From Holdemania sp. Marseille-P2844 (lineage in GTDB: Bacteria; Bacillota_I; Bacilli_A; Erysipelotrichales; Erysipelotrichaceae), in contig NZ_LT635451.1 in assembly GCF_900120005.1 (NCBI RefSeq), positions 219,399 to 283,398 of the forward strand: a stretch of 64,000 nt of DNA. Direction: 5' to 3'. The notes below the pieces were generated by a model. It saw only the letters and a list, made by a program, of their open reading frames with translations, did not search any database and was not told where the DNA came from. The stretch's first letter is position 1. Every line of letters starts with the position of its first letter. Shown here piece after piece: positions 35,850 through 44,307 of this stretch. The position numbers and the translations under genes were made by a program.

Positions 35850-36926
35850 GTGGAAGAGAAACAGATACTGTCGGAAATTGAGAAACAGGAACGCCAGCTT
35901 TCAACGTACTGGCGGAATCTGCATTGGCGGGTGTGCGCGGTGCTGGCGGCGGGAACGGCTGCGGCGGAGATTCTATTGTTTTTTGTCTTGAACGCCGCGG
36001 CATTGATCAGCTGCACTGTGCCGGAATATCTGCTTCGCTATATCGCGGTTCCAACATTGATCAACGCAACGCTGGTGCTGGGCTGCCGGCGGCTGATCAA
36101 TACCCGGCATTGGGAAGAAACGAAAAAGGATGGACTTGTGTCGCTGACGATGACCCTACTGTGTTTTGTCATCACGGTCATCCACGGGGCGTTCAGTTCT
36201 GTTTATATGATGTTTGTGCTGCCGACGTTGCTGACAACCTTATATGAGCGCAAGCGGCTGACGGTCGTGATTGCGGCAACGGGGATGGCGTTATGTGTTC
36301 TCAGCGCGTTTATGCCTTCCTGGGATCCGGACAAGATCGTCACCGCGTATTACTTCAGCGATATTCTGATCTGCCTGATGGTGCAGGCAGGTACGCTGGC
36401 TGCCTGTTGGGAGCTGCTGGAATTCCAGCGCCGCCGTCAACAGATCAGCCGGCGTAGGGATGCGGAGCGGATTTCGTTAGAGCGGGAAGTCAGTCATGAC
36501 GCTCTGACCGGAGTCGGCAGCCGGATCGCGCTGAACCGCTGCTTTGAAGAATTGGAAACGGAGCGGGATTACACGCTCGTCTTGTTGGATCTTGATGATT
36601 TCAAACAAATCAATGATCAGCTCGGTCATCTTTCCGGCGATGAGGTGCTGCGGTACGTTGGAAAATTGTTAAATGAAACTCCGGAATTCATGCATGCCTA
36701 CCGCTTTGGCGGCGATGAATTTTGTCTGGTGCTGAAGCAGCCGCAAAGCGAGGAGCCGGAAGTGATGCTGCGGCGGCTGCAGAACCAGTTCAGCCAGCGG
36801 ATGATGGACTTGTTCCCGCAGTTCCCGATGACGCTCAGCCTGGGGATTCATCGCCAGCAGCCGGGCGAATCGGCGCTGCAATGCTTTCGCCACGCTGACG
36901 AAGCTTTGTATGCTGCGAAAGGGTAA
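35850..36926 (+). CDS. Membrane diguanylate cyclase (GGDEF)
   Basis: 358 residues. Five to six TM helices (about 30-205) resemble a 5TM/MASE-like sensor; a short coiled linker leads to the GGDEF domain. The domain shows LTGVGSRIALN, LDLDDFKQINDQLGH, the catalytic FGGDEF and the C-terminal HADEALYAAKG. The I-site RxxD is not evident before GGDEF. It should make c-di-GMP. Start GTG 35850 follows AGGAGG by 9 bp; the longer frame from 35805 is less likely. No EAL protein is in the window. Confidence 0.93.
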   Translation: MEEKQILSEIEKQERQLSTYWRNLHWRVCAVLAAGTAAAEILLFFVLNAAALISCTVPEYLLRYIAVPTLINATLVLGCRRLINTRHWEETKKDGLVSLTMTLLCFVITVIHGAFSSVYMMFVLPTLLTTLYERKRLTVVIAATGMALCVLSAFMPSWDPDKIVTAYYFSDILICLMVQAGTLAACWELLEFQRRRQQISRRRDAERISLEREVSHDALTGVGSRIALNRCFEELETERDYTLVLLDLDDFKQINDQLGHLSGDEVLRYVGKLLNETPEFMHAYRFGGDEFCLVLKQPQSEEPEVMLRRLQNQFSQRMMDLFPQFPMTLSLGIHRQQPGESALQCFRHADEALYAAKG

Positions 36927-36967
36927 GGCAAGAATCAGCTTACGGTAAAGTAAAGGAGTTTTCGATT

Positions 36968-37477
36968 ATGGAAATGTGGGACTGCTATACCTGGGATCGG
37001 CAAAAGCTTGGCCGTCAACATCGCCGCGGGGAACCGATGGCGGAAGGCGAGTATCATCTGGTCGTGGAAATCTGGACGGTGAACCGGCAGGGGGAGCTGC
37101 TGCTGACACAGCGCCATCCTGATAAACCCCATGGATTATTGTGGGAAATGACCGGCGGTTCGGTGCTGGCTGGCGAAACAAGCCGGGAAGGCGCCTGCCG
37201 CGAACTGCGCGAGGAAGTTGGCTTGCGGTGCAGCCCGGAAGCGCTGGTCTACATCGGCACGGTCGTGAAGGGGCGTGCGATTGTCGATTTGTATCGCTGT
37301 GATCAGGAATTTGACGCGGCAAAACTGTCGCTGCAGCCGGAAGAAGTGGTCGCGACACGCAAGGTTACGCGCGGGATGTTTTTGGACATGATCGCTCAGG
37401 GCGAAGTGGTGCCGCACGTCGGGCTGCAATTCCAGTTATTTGCGGAAAAGATTCTGGATCCGAAAACTTCGAATTGA
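36968..37477 (+). CDS. Nudix hydrolase (IDI/YfcD-like)
   Basis: 169 residues. Nudix box in GGSVLAGETSREGACRELREEVGL (quoted as the G-x5-E-x7-REL-x-EEVG pattern, about residues 58-81). The N-terminal MEMWDCYTWDRQ...GRQHRRGEPMAEGEYHLVV and TQRHPDKPHGLLWEMTGG resemble the isopentenyl-isomerase-like/YfcD Nudix group. Substrate unknown. AAAGGAG precedes the ATG; transcription may continue from the cyclase gene 41 bp upstream. Confidence 0.9.
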   Translation: MEMWDCYTWDRQKLGRQHRRGEPMAEGEYHLVVEIWTVNRQGELLLTQRHPDKPHGLLWEMTGGSVLAGETSREGACRELREEVGLRCSPEALVYIGTVVKGRAIVDLYRCDQEFDAAKLSLQPEEVVATRKVTRGMFLDMIAQGEVVPHVGLQFQLFAEKILDPKTSN

Positions 37478-37518
37478 CGGAATGAAACAAAATGTAAGAA
37501 AATGAAAGAAATTAAATG

Positions 37519-37546
37519 AGCGTCTGATTTATGACGCTTTCTTCTT
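37519..37546 (+). terminator. Terminator after Nudix gene
   Basis: AGCGTC / GACGCT, 8-nt loop, TTTCTTCTT tail. Confidence 0.65.
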
Positions 37547-37556
37547 ACACGAATGA

Positions 37557-37585
37557 TTGACTTTTTTTACAGGATTGTGTATCAT
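37557..37585 (+). promoter_or_regulatory. Promoter of the YtcJ-like amidohydrolase leader
   Basis: TTGACT-17 bp-TATCAT, about 170 bp before the start codon, implying a long 5' leader. Confidence 0.8.
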
Positions 37586-37591
37586 TACTTC

Positions 37592-37715
37592 ATTGATAAA
37601 CATCGGCTTATCAATCAGTGATTTAGAATCGCCAACAACTCTTGGTGGGGCTCACTGCATTCCTGTTTGAAGGAAAGAAATTGGAATCAGAGGTTGGGGA
37701 ACCGCTGATTTTTTT
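37592..37715 (+). promoter_or_regulatory. Structured attenuator-like leader RNA of unknown class
   Basis: Hairpin 1: ATTGATAA / TTATCAAT (37592-37599, 37608-37615). Hairpin 2: CAGTGA / TCACTG (37616-37621, 37652-37657) with inner CGCCAA / TTGGTG. An ATTCC / GGAAT pairing (37659-37663, 37683-37687) shares bases with the 5' arm of the terminator AATCAG-(A)GGTT / AACC-(G)CTGATT plus TTTTTT (37685-37715). This gives a terminator/antiterminator choice. No known riboswitch motif recognised. Confidence 0.6.
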
Positions 37716-37757
37716 CTGCGATGACCTGCTCTCACGATAGCGAAAAGGAGAAAGAAA

Positions 37758-39359
37758 ATGCGAACGATTTTACGAAATGCGAAAATCTGGCTGGGCGGCG
37801 ATCAATTTGCCAGTGCCGTGCTCTTTGACTCATCTCAAATTCTGGCGGTCGGCACCGACGCTCAGGTAAAAGCCCGGTGCCAAAAGAGTGATCAGGTCAT
37901 CGACGTGCAGGGCCGGCTGGTCCTGCCGGGATTGTGCGACACGCATCTGCATTGTTACAACAAGGGCTGCACGCTGCAGAACATCGACTTGCAGAATGCT
38001 GCCTCGATTGAGGAGGTTGTTGCCCTCAGCCGGGATTATATTCTGGCACATCCGGATTTCAGCGTGATCCATGGCCGAGGCTGGAATCATGATTATTTTG
38101 CGGAAGGCCGGATCTTAAACCGCACGGATCTGGATCGCATCAGCACGCGCGTGCCGGTGGTTTTGACACGGGCCTGCGGACATATTGCCTGTGTAAACAC
38201 ATGCGCTTTGCAGCGGCTGGGCTTCACCGGGGCGATCGTTCAGCCGCAGGACGGTCAGATCGACGTTGACGAGCAAGGCTGTCCGACCGGAATCTTCCGC
38301 GAAAACGCAATGCTGTTGTTAAAGCCGCTGGATCCGCCGCTGACGGTGGACCAGATCAAGGAGCGGTTGGCGCTGGCGTTGGACGCGGCGGCCCGGGCGG
38401 GGCTGACGACTGTGCATTCCAATGACATTACCAGTGAAAACCTGGATCTGATGCTCGAGGCTTATCGCCAGCTGCGCGCGGAAGACCGGATGCCGGTGCG
38501 GGTCGTTCTGCAGTGCACGCTGACCGATCCCGAATCATTAATGCGTTACCTGGAAATCAGGAAACAAACGCCGCCGGACGAGGTGCTGGTGTTCGGCCCG
38601 CTGAAATTGTTGACCGACGGCTCGTTGGGCGCGCGGACAGCCTGGATGCGTCAGCCGTATGCCGACGATCCATCGACACGGGGGATTGCGACGATGACCC
38701 GCGTGCAGCTGGACGCGCTGGTGTCACTGGCGCATGCCCATGGACTGCAATGCGTCTGCCATGCGATCGGCGATGCGGCGATTGAAATGGTGCTCGATAC
38801 GTTTGAACACGTGAACCGGACATGTCCGGATAATCCGCTGCGGCATGGAATCGTACATTGCCAGATCACCGATTCTGCGCTGATCGACCGGTTTGCCTCC
38901 ACGCATACCGCGGCGCTGGTTCAGCCGATCTTCCTTCACTATGATCAACATATCGTCGCGCAGCGGGTGGGAAACGAACTGGCGCAGACTTCCTATGCCT
39001 TCCGTTCATTAGCTGAGCGCGGCGTGGCGGTTTCGTTCGGCACGGATTGTCCGGTAGAGGATCTCAATCCATTTGCGAATCTGTACTGTGCGGTTACGCG
39101 CAAGGATCTGCGCCATCCCGAAGCGAGCGGCTACCGCCCAAAGGAGGGATTCTCTCTGAAAGCGGCGCTGCGCTGCATGACTGAAACCGCAGCCTGGCAA
39201 AGCTTTGAGGAAGGCCGCAAGGGCGTAATTCAGGTCGGGGCCCTGCCGGACTTTACGATCTGCGATCAGGACTTGTTTACGCTGCCGCCGCAGAAGCTTA
39301 AGGATGTCCGCAGCTGGATGACGATCAGTCAGGGAAAAATACAGTGGCAGGCGAAATAA
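37758..39359 (+). CDS. YtcJ-like amidohydrolase (amidohydrolase family 3)
   Basis: 533 residues. Small N-terminal beta domain, then a TIM-barrel with metal motif DTHLHCYNKG (HxH, about 63-65), the VIHGRGWNHD segment (GxGWNxxxF-like signature of YtcJ proteins), ARAGLTTVHSND, LLTDGSLGARTAW, CHAIGDAAIEMVLD and the late FGTDCPVEDLNPF (Asp). Family members hydrolyse C-N bonds in amides, but physiological substrates are mostly unknown. AAAAGGAG precedes the ATG. The preceding attenuator-like leader suggests control by a small molecule or tRNA-independent signal (inference). Confidence 0.92.
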   Translation: MRTILRNAKIWLGGDQFASAVLFDSSQILAVGTDAQVKARCQKSDQVIDVQGRLVLPGLCDTHLHCYNKGCTLQNIDLQNAASIEEVVALSRDYILAHPDFSVIHGRGWNHDYFAEGRILNRTDLDRISTRVPVVLTRACGHIACVNTCALQRLGFTGAIVQPQDGQIDVDEQGCPTGIFRENAMLLLKPLDPPLTVDQIKERLALALDAAARAGLTTVHSNDITSENLDLMLEAYRQLRAEDRMPVRVVLQCTLTDPESLMRYLEIRKQTPPDEVLVFGPLKLLTDGSLGARTAWMRQPYADDPSTRGIATMTRVQLDALVSLAHAHGLQCVCHAIGDAAIEMVLDTFEHVNRTCPDNPLRHGIVHCQITDSALIDRFASTHTAALVQPIFLHYDQHIVAQRVGNELAQTSYAFRSLAERGVAVSFGTDCPVEDLNPFANLYCAVTRKDLRHPEASGYRPKEGFSLKAALRCMTETAAWQSFEEGRKGVIQVGALPDFTICDQDLFTLPPQKLKDVRSWMTISQGKIQWQAK

Positions 39360-39462
39360 TCCGGATCGTTTGAGATCTGTGATTTTACGCCGGCTGTGCA
39401 CGATTGAAAAAACGCCGCATCACCGGTGATCCTTATAATAACGGATAAGATTACAGAAAGAA

Positions 39463-39502
39463 AAAGGCTCAGTTTCCAGAGGTTATGGAAGCTGAGTCTT
39501 TT
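39463..39502. terminator. Bidirectional terminator
   Basis: AAAGGCTCAGTTTCC pairs with GGAAGCTGAGTCTTTT; sits between the convergent amidohydrolase and PhoU-like genes. Confidence 0.88.
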
Positions 39503-39504
39503 GA

Positions 39505-40122
39505 CTATGAATTATTGAGCACCGCGCGGCCCAACGCCTTCGCCACATCCTCGCATCGGTCGCAGCACTTTTCCAGCCGTTCATAAATTTCCATCCAGAC
39601 CATGATTGCCAGCGGATCCTGCGGCGTGGCGAACAGTTCGTGCATCGTTTCGGCATACAGCCGGTCGCCGTTCTCCTCCAGTTCGTTAACTCTGCGGATC
39701 AGATCTTCCAGCGTCGTGGATTTTTTGAAATGCCGGAACTCTTCGAGCGCCTGCTGCAGCGTGCGGATGCACTCGATGATCAAGCCGCAGAACTGCAGCG
39801 CCGGCGGGTCGATTTGATGAATATTATACATATACAGCCGGATCACAACGTCCTCGATCGCGTCGGTCAAATCGTCGATCACATCGGACAGCTCCATGAT
39901 GTCCTCACGTTCAATCGGCGGCAGAAATTCGCGGATCAGCTGATCGGTCAGCTGATGCTTCAGCGTATCCGCACTGTGTTCCACAGTATGAATTTGTGCC
40001 ATCCGCTCCTTGAGCACAGCCGGGTCATACGTTTCCAGCGTTTCCTTCAACAACTCCCCAGCCCTTAACGAATGCCGGCCCATTTCCAGAAACGCGTTGA
40101 AATAATCAAATTGTTTGCCCAT
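39505..40122 (-). CDS. DUF47/PhoU-like phosphate transport accessory protein
   Basis: 205 residues, all helical. Segments EREDIMELSDVIDDLTDAIEDVV and VNELEENGDRLYAE are the paired E/D-x-x-x-D metal-binding helices of the DUF47 (YkaA/Pit accessory) family. It lies 15 bp downstream of the pit transporter on the same strand, the usual pit-partner arrangement, and probably modulates phosphate uptake. ATG 40122 follows AAGGAG with 6-bp spacing; an in-frame TTG two codons earlier is rejected. Confidence 0.92.
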   Translation of the reverse strand: MGKQFDYFNAFLEMGRHSLRAGELLKETLETYDPAVLKERMAQIHTVEHSADTLKHQLTDQLIREFLPPIEREDIMELSDVIDDLTDAIEDVVIRLYMYNIHQIDPPALQFCGLIIECIRTLQQALEEFRHFKKSTTLEDLIRRVNELEENGDRLYAETMHELFATPQDPLAIMVWMEIYERLEKCCDRCEDVAKALGRAVLNNS

Positions 40123-40137
40123 AAACAACTCCTTCCA

Positions 40138-41189
40138 TTAAAAGAGAATAAAGAACAACTTCGCCATCAGAAAGCCGATCAATCCGCATCCTGGAAAGGT
40201 CAGAACCCAGGTCATTACCATTTCTCTGACGACGCCCCAGTTGACGTTGGACAGCCGCCGCGCCGCGCCGACGCCCATGATCGCCGTCGTCTTGGTGTGG
40301 GTCGTGCTGACCGGAACACCGGTTAGTGAGGAAACCAACAGGCACAGCGCCGCCGCGGTATCCGCTGCGAAGCCCTGATATTTTTCCAGACGAACCATGT
40401 CCATGCCGACGGATTTGATGATCCGGTAACCGCCGATACTGGTGCCTAAACCCATGATGGCGGAACACAGAATCATCAGCCACAGCGGGATCACGAAGGA
40501 TTCGACATGCGCCTGCCCCTGGCGAGAAAGACGCCCAGCAGGAAAACACCCATGAATTTCTGGCCGTCCTGCGCTCCGTGCATGAACGCCATCGCCGCCC
40601 CGCCGCCGATCTGCGCATAGCGGAAAAACGAATTCGTGCGCCGCCGGTCCAATTTGCGGCACAGCGCTTCAACCAGCTTCACGCACAGCCAGCCCAGCGT
40701 GAAACCCAGAATTGTCGAGAGCACCAGCCCGTAAAGAACCTTGATCCATTCTGATCCATTAATCCCGCCCAAACCGCCGTGCAGGGCGATCGCCGCCCCC
40801 GACAGCCCGGCGATTAAGGCGTGGCTTTCGCTGGTCGGAATGCCATATTTCCACGCCAGCACCGCCCAGCTGACAATCGCGAACAACGCCGCACACAGCG
40901 CGATGAGCGCCTGTTGGGGATCGGAGCCGAAATCCGCGATGTTGTAAATTGTTTCGGCGACCGTAGCGTTGACCATCGTCATAAACAGCACGCCCAGAAA
41001 ATTGAAGAATGCCGCCATCAGCACGGCGCTGCGGGCCGACATCGAACGGGTCGATACACAGGTTGCGATCGCATTGGGCGCGTCCGTCCAGCCGTTGACC
41101 AGAATTACGCCGATCGTTAAGATCACGGTGATCAATAACGGCAGGCTGTGGGTCAGCTGCTGCAGAAAATCAAATAACGAAATGCTCAT
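40138..41189 (-). pseudogene. pit: Low-affinity phosphate transporter Pit, split by a -1 frameshift
   Basis: The upstream frame (41189-40491) encodes the N-terminal repeat with GWTDAPNAIATCVSTRSM and reaches MHGAQDGQKFMGVFLLGVFLARG, then frameshifts to a stop. The second frame (to 40138) resumes with QAHVESFVIPLWL and the C-terminal TGVPVSTTHTKTTAIMGVG motif. Adding one G to the GGGG run (forward CCCC, 40516-40519) joins them into one ~350-residue PiT protein with both signature repeats. Homopolymer slippage, real mutation or sequencing error are all possible. Extended -10 TGCTACAAT and AAAGGAG precede the start. Confidence 0.88.
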
Positions 41190-41429
41190 TCTGCGCTCCT
41201 TTCTTTGTTTGGCTTCATTGTAGCATTTCTGCCGCCGGCGGAACAGGAAAACTTCGGGAGTACGACAAACAGATCAGGCTGAATGTCAACTTGAAGAAAA
41301 CGCAAATTCTGCTGTTGTGTCGTCAGATCTCAATCAGATGTTCGATTTCTGCCATAATTGACAGAAAAGAAACAGTGCCGGCCGGGGATCCATGATATAA
41401 TAAGGTCGAAAAATGTCAGGGGGAGAAGT

Positions 41430-42218
41430 ATGCCAGCAACTTATACACATGCCGTTTACGGCCGTCAGGTTCTGGATCAGCTGGAGCCTGCGCTGCGTGA
41501 ACGGATCATTTCACATTTAGATTGTTACAACATCGGTCTGCACGGACCGGATCTGCTTTTCTTTTATAAACCTTTAAGTCAGGCGCCAATAAAAAAACAA
41601 GGCTATGCGATGCACCATGAACCGGGCCGTCCGTTCTTTGAACACGCCCGCACCCTGATCCGTCAGAGCGTGGATCCGGAGGCGGCGCTGGCCTATATTC
41701 TGGGCTTTATCAATCACTTTGTGCTGGACAGCCTGAATCATCCGGCGATCTTTGCGTTTCAGGAAGAATCCGGGCTGAGCCACAGCGAGATCGAGTCGGA
41801 ATGGGATCGGGCGCTGATGGTCGCGCAGGGCAAGGATCCGCTGCGCACCCGCTCGACGGAGCATCTGACGATTTCGCCCGCGTGCTGCCAGGTGATCGCG
41901 CCGTTCTTTGACGTCCGTCCGCGCGATATCGAACAATCGCTCAAGACGATGACCGGCTTGCTGGATCTGTTTGTCGCTCCCGGCGCGGCAAAGCGCAATT
42001 TCATTCTCGGAGTGATGGGCTTGGTCGGAGTCCGCAAGAGCGAAGGCGGCCTGATCATCAACCGCGAGCCGAATCCGCGCTGCGCTGATTTTATCCAGCA
42101 GCGAATGGCGGGGATGGACGAAGCCGCAGTGCTGTCCGTGCGTCTGATCCGCGAATACGTCGCGACGCTGAACACTCAAAAACCGCTGGATCCGTGGTAT
42201 GACGAAGACTACGAGTAG
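41430..42218 (+). CDS. Zinc-dependent phospholipase C-like protein
   Basis: 262 residues. It begins PATYTHAVYG and continues NIGLHGPDLLFFYKP and FFEHARTLI...ALAYILGFINHFVLDSLNHP. The His/Asp spacing (YTH, HGPD, HxxxD-x-x-x-H) is that of the zinc-dependent PLC/S1-P1 nuclease fold, in members lacking a signal peptide. Substrate unknown. Start ATG 41430 follows GGGGGAGAAG; an extended -10 TGATATAAT lies at 41393-41401. It is 10 bp before the MFS gene, so probably an operon. Confidence 0.82.
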   Translation: MPATYTHAVYGRQVLDQLEPALRERIISHLDCYNIGLHGPDLLFFYKPLSQAPIKKQGYAMHHEPGRPFFEHARTLIRQSVDPEAALAYILGFINHFVLDSLNHPAIFAFQEESGLSHSEIESEWDRALMVAQGKDPLRTRSTEHLTISPACCQVIAPFFDVRPRDIEQSLKTMTGLLDLFVAPGAAKRNFILGVMGLVGVRKSEGGLIINREPNPRCADFIQQRMAGMDEAAVLSVRLIREYVATLNTQKPLDPWYDEDYE

Positions 42219-42228
42219 AGGATGAACA

Positions 42229-43479
42229 ATGGGGGACAACATGGAAAATAAGAAACTCACAGCCTTGGAGAAACAATGGATTTTATACGACGTCGGCAAT
42301 TCCGCGTTTATTCTGTTAGTCGCGACGATTATGCCGATCTACTTCAATTCTCTCTGCCAGAGCGCGGGGATTGCGGAAGTCGATTATCTGGCGTACTGGG
42401 GTTATGCCGCTTCCGTTTCAACGCTGATCGTGGCGCTGAGCGGACCGGTGCTGGGCACGCTGGCCGATTATCAGGGCCTCAAGAAGAAAATATTCGCACT
42501 GTGCGTGATGGTCGGCGTGTGCGCGCTGGCGGCGTTGTGGATTCCGACCTCATGGCGAGTATTTTTGATTCTGTACATCGTGGCCAAGGTCGGCTATTCC
42601 GCCAGCCTGATCTTTTACGATTCGATGCTTTCGGACGTCACGACGCCCGAGCGGATGGATCGGGTGTCCTCGCATGGTTATGCGTGGGGTTATATCGGCA
42701 GCTGCATTCCGTTTGTGATCAGTCTGGTCTTTGTGCTGTTTTACGAACAGTTTTCGATGACGATCATGACGGCGATGATTCTGGCGTTTGTGATCAACGC
42801 CCTGTGGTGGCTGGGCTGCACGCTGCCGCTGTTAAAAAACTACAAGCAGAAATACTATGTTGAAGATGTGCAGAAGGATAAGCTTCGCGGCAGCTTCCGG
42901 CGGTTAGCCGATTCGTTCCGCAAAATCCGCAGACATCGGAAAATCTTTCTGTTTCTGATCGCGTTCTTCTTTTACATCGACGGCGTCTATACGATCATCG
43001 ACATGGCAACCGCGTATGGCAGCGCCTTGGGATTGGATACTCAGGGCTTGTTAGTGGCGTTACTGGTAACGCAGATCGTTGCGTTTCCCAGCGCGCTGGT
43101 GTTTGCCTGGCTGGCCCGCAAGATCAACAACGCCAGATTGATCCAGCTCTGCATTTTCGCGTATACCGGCATTGCACTCTTTGCGATTCAGTTGGATAAG
43201 CAATGGGAATTCTGGGTGCTGGCGGTGTGCGTCGGCTTGTTTCAGGGCGGCATCCAGGCGCTATCACGTTCCTATTTTGCGCAGATCATCCCGCCGGAAA
43301 ACGCCGGAGAATTCTTCGGCCTGTTCGACATCTGCGGCAAAGGCGCAGCCTTTCTGGGCACAGCTTTGGTCAGTCTGACAGCGCAGATCTCTGGCAGCGC
43401 CAATGGGGCGATTGCGATTCTTGCGGTGATGTTTGTCATCGGCCTGTTTTTGTTCAACCGTGCCCAACGCATGGAATAA
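42229..43479 (+). CDS. MFS transporter, Atg22/UMF1-like
   Basis: 416 residues, twelve predicted TM helices. The opening ALEKQWILYDVGNSAFILLV and the loop GTLADYQGLKKKIF are typical of the vacuole-effluxer (Atg22-like) branch of the major facilitator superfamily; later QALSRSYFAQIIPPENAGEFFGL is also characteristic. In bacteria such proteins are presumed amino-acid or metabolite exporters. Two ATGs (42229, 42241); the first has AGAGGA at good spacing. Followed by a strong terminator. Confidence 0.88.
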   Translation: MGDNMENKKLTALEKQWILYDVGNSAFILLVATIMPIYFNSLCQSAGIAEVDYLAYWGYAASVSTLIVALSGPVLGTLADYQGLKKKIFALCVMVGVCALAALWIPTSWRVFLILYIVAKVGYSASLIFYDSMLSDVTTPERMDRVSSHGYAWGYIGSCIPFVISLVFVLFYEQFSMTIMTAMILAFVINALWWLGCTLPLLKNYKQKYYVEDVQKDKLRGSFRRLADSFRKIRRHRKIFLFLIAFFFYIDGVYTIIDMATAYGSALGLDTQGLLVALLVTQIVAFPSALVFAWLARKINNARLIQLCIFAYTGIALFAIQLDKQWEFWVLAVCVGLFQGGIQALSRSYFAQIIPPENAGEFFGLFDICGKGAAFLGTALVSLTAQISGSANGAIAILAVMFVIGLFLFNRAQRME

Positions 43480-43483
43480 ACTG

Positions 43484-43512
43484 AAAACGATGGGGCAGCC
43501 CATCGTTTTATA
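43484..43512 (+). terminator. Terminator after MFS gene
   Basis: Perfect 11-bp stem AAAACGATGGG / CCCATCGTTTT with a 4-nt loop. Confidence 0.92.
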
Positions 43513-43564
43513 ACGTTTTATGAAGATTGTGCGGTGCGCATGGAGGACAAACCGTGGTTCTAAT

Positions 43565-43696
43565 TTAGAAGTGGAACAGCTGGTGCAGGAAGCCGTAAGA
43601 ATTTCCCAGAAGGTAGCAGATGATGAATAAAATCAGACAACTGGGGATCAGTACCAGCATCAGATTTTTCAAATTCAGCGGCCGATGTTTCGCCAT
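43565..43696 (-). CDS. Small single-pass membrane protein, 43 aa
   Basis: Reads MAKHRPLNLKNLMLVLIPSC on to LLGNSYGFLHQLFHF-stop. The basic N-terminus, one hydrophobic helix (about residues 11-28) and a short polar tail fit a small membrane protein. An AGGAGG ribosome site lies 8 bp before the ATG, and a TACAAT -10-like box is 25-30 bp upstream. It is too short for routine gene finders. Another minus frame (43560-43748) overlaps it but lacks a ribosome site and hydrophobic character. Function unknown. Confidence 0.65.
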   Translation of the reverse strand: MAKHRPLNLKNLMLVLIPSCLILFIICYLLGNSYGFLHQLFHF

Positions 43697-43912
43697 CGCG
43701 TATCCCTCCTGTTCTTGTCTTTATTGTACCCCAATTCCGGCGTTTCATCCTTTAAGACTTCGTAAAGAAAAATAAAGGATTTATGAAGAAATGGGCAAAC
43801 TGCGATCTTCCGGATTGTTCTGCGTATGGATGATTAACTCGAAAACAACTTCGTAAATTGTTTGAAAAGCGCGCAGATAAAGGCTTTTTCATTATTTTGA
43901 ATGCCAGGACCA

Positions 43913-43941
43913 TTGCGCCGGGAAACAGTTCATGCTATAAT
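43913..43941 (+). promoter_or_regulatory. Promoter of the CNNM transporter leader
   Basis: TTGCGC-17 bp-TGCTATAAT (extended -10). Start of transcription near 43948 leaves about 360 nt of leader. Confidence 0.8.
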
Positions 43942-43947
43942 TCAAAA

Positions 43948-44290
43948 AATCAGTGAGGAAAATTTCATTGCCATAAGTGGGCGGATGAAGCGCTGAAGCA
44001 GACTGAATGGCAGCGACGCACGAAGGGCGCCGCCGCTGAAATGAGACTGATCGGATCCCTTTCGCGGATCCAAGGCGGCAACCCTGCTGTGTCATTATGA
44101 GAGACGCAAAGCTCATAGTGTGAATTGAAATGAAAGGATGTGTTTTCGTTGGACGATTTGCCCCACCCCACGGTTAAGTCAGGGCACCTGCCATCTCTGA
44201 TTTGGATGAAACTGTCAAGGATCAGAATGTTCATCCGATATCATGTTATCCGATTCTGAGAGTGAAATCAGAAATAAATCAGAAGGATAA
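43948..44290 (+). ncRNA. Long structured 5' leader of unknown class
   Basis: Non-coding leader before the CNNM gene. Pairings seen: TGCCAT / ATGGCA, CAGCG / CGCTG, GGATCC / GGATCC around CTTTCGC, CATTATGAG / CTCATAGTG closing the loop AGACGCAAAG (44093-44121 region), and TCAGAAT / ATTCTGA near the 3' end. AATGAGAC upstream can alternatively pair with GTGTCATT, competing with the CATTATGAG hairpin. No terminator is visible, so control, if any, might be at translation. Confidence 0.45.
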
Positions 44291-44307
44291 AAAAGGAGAG
44301 AGGTAAG

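Noticed and set aside
43560..43748. 62-codon minus-strand frame after the MFS gene
   Set aside because: The start lies before the AGGAGG and the product is not protein-like; the overlapping 43-aa frame has the ribosome site and a TM helix.
44105..44116. c-di-GMP-I riboswitch suggested by GACGCAAAGC
   Set aside because: The partner core GGCAAACC, the tetraloop hairpin and the P3 pairing are not present; the motif lies in the loop of a different hairpin.
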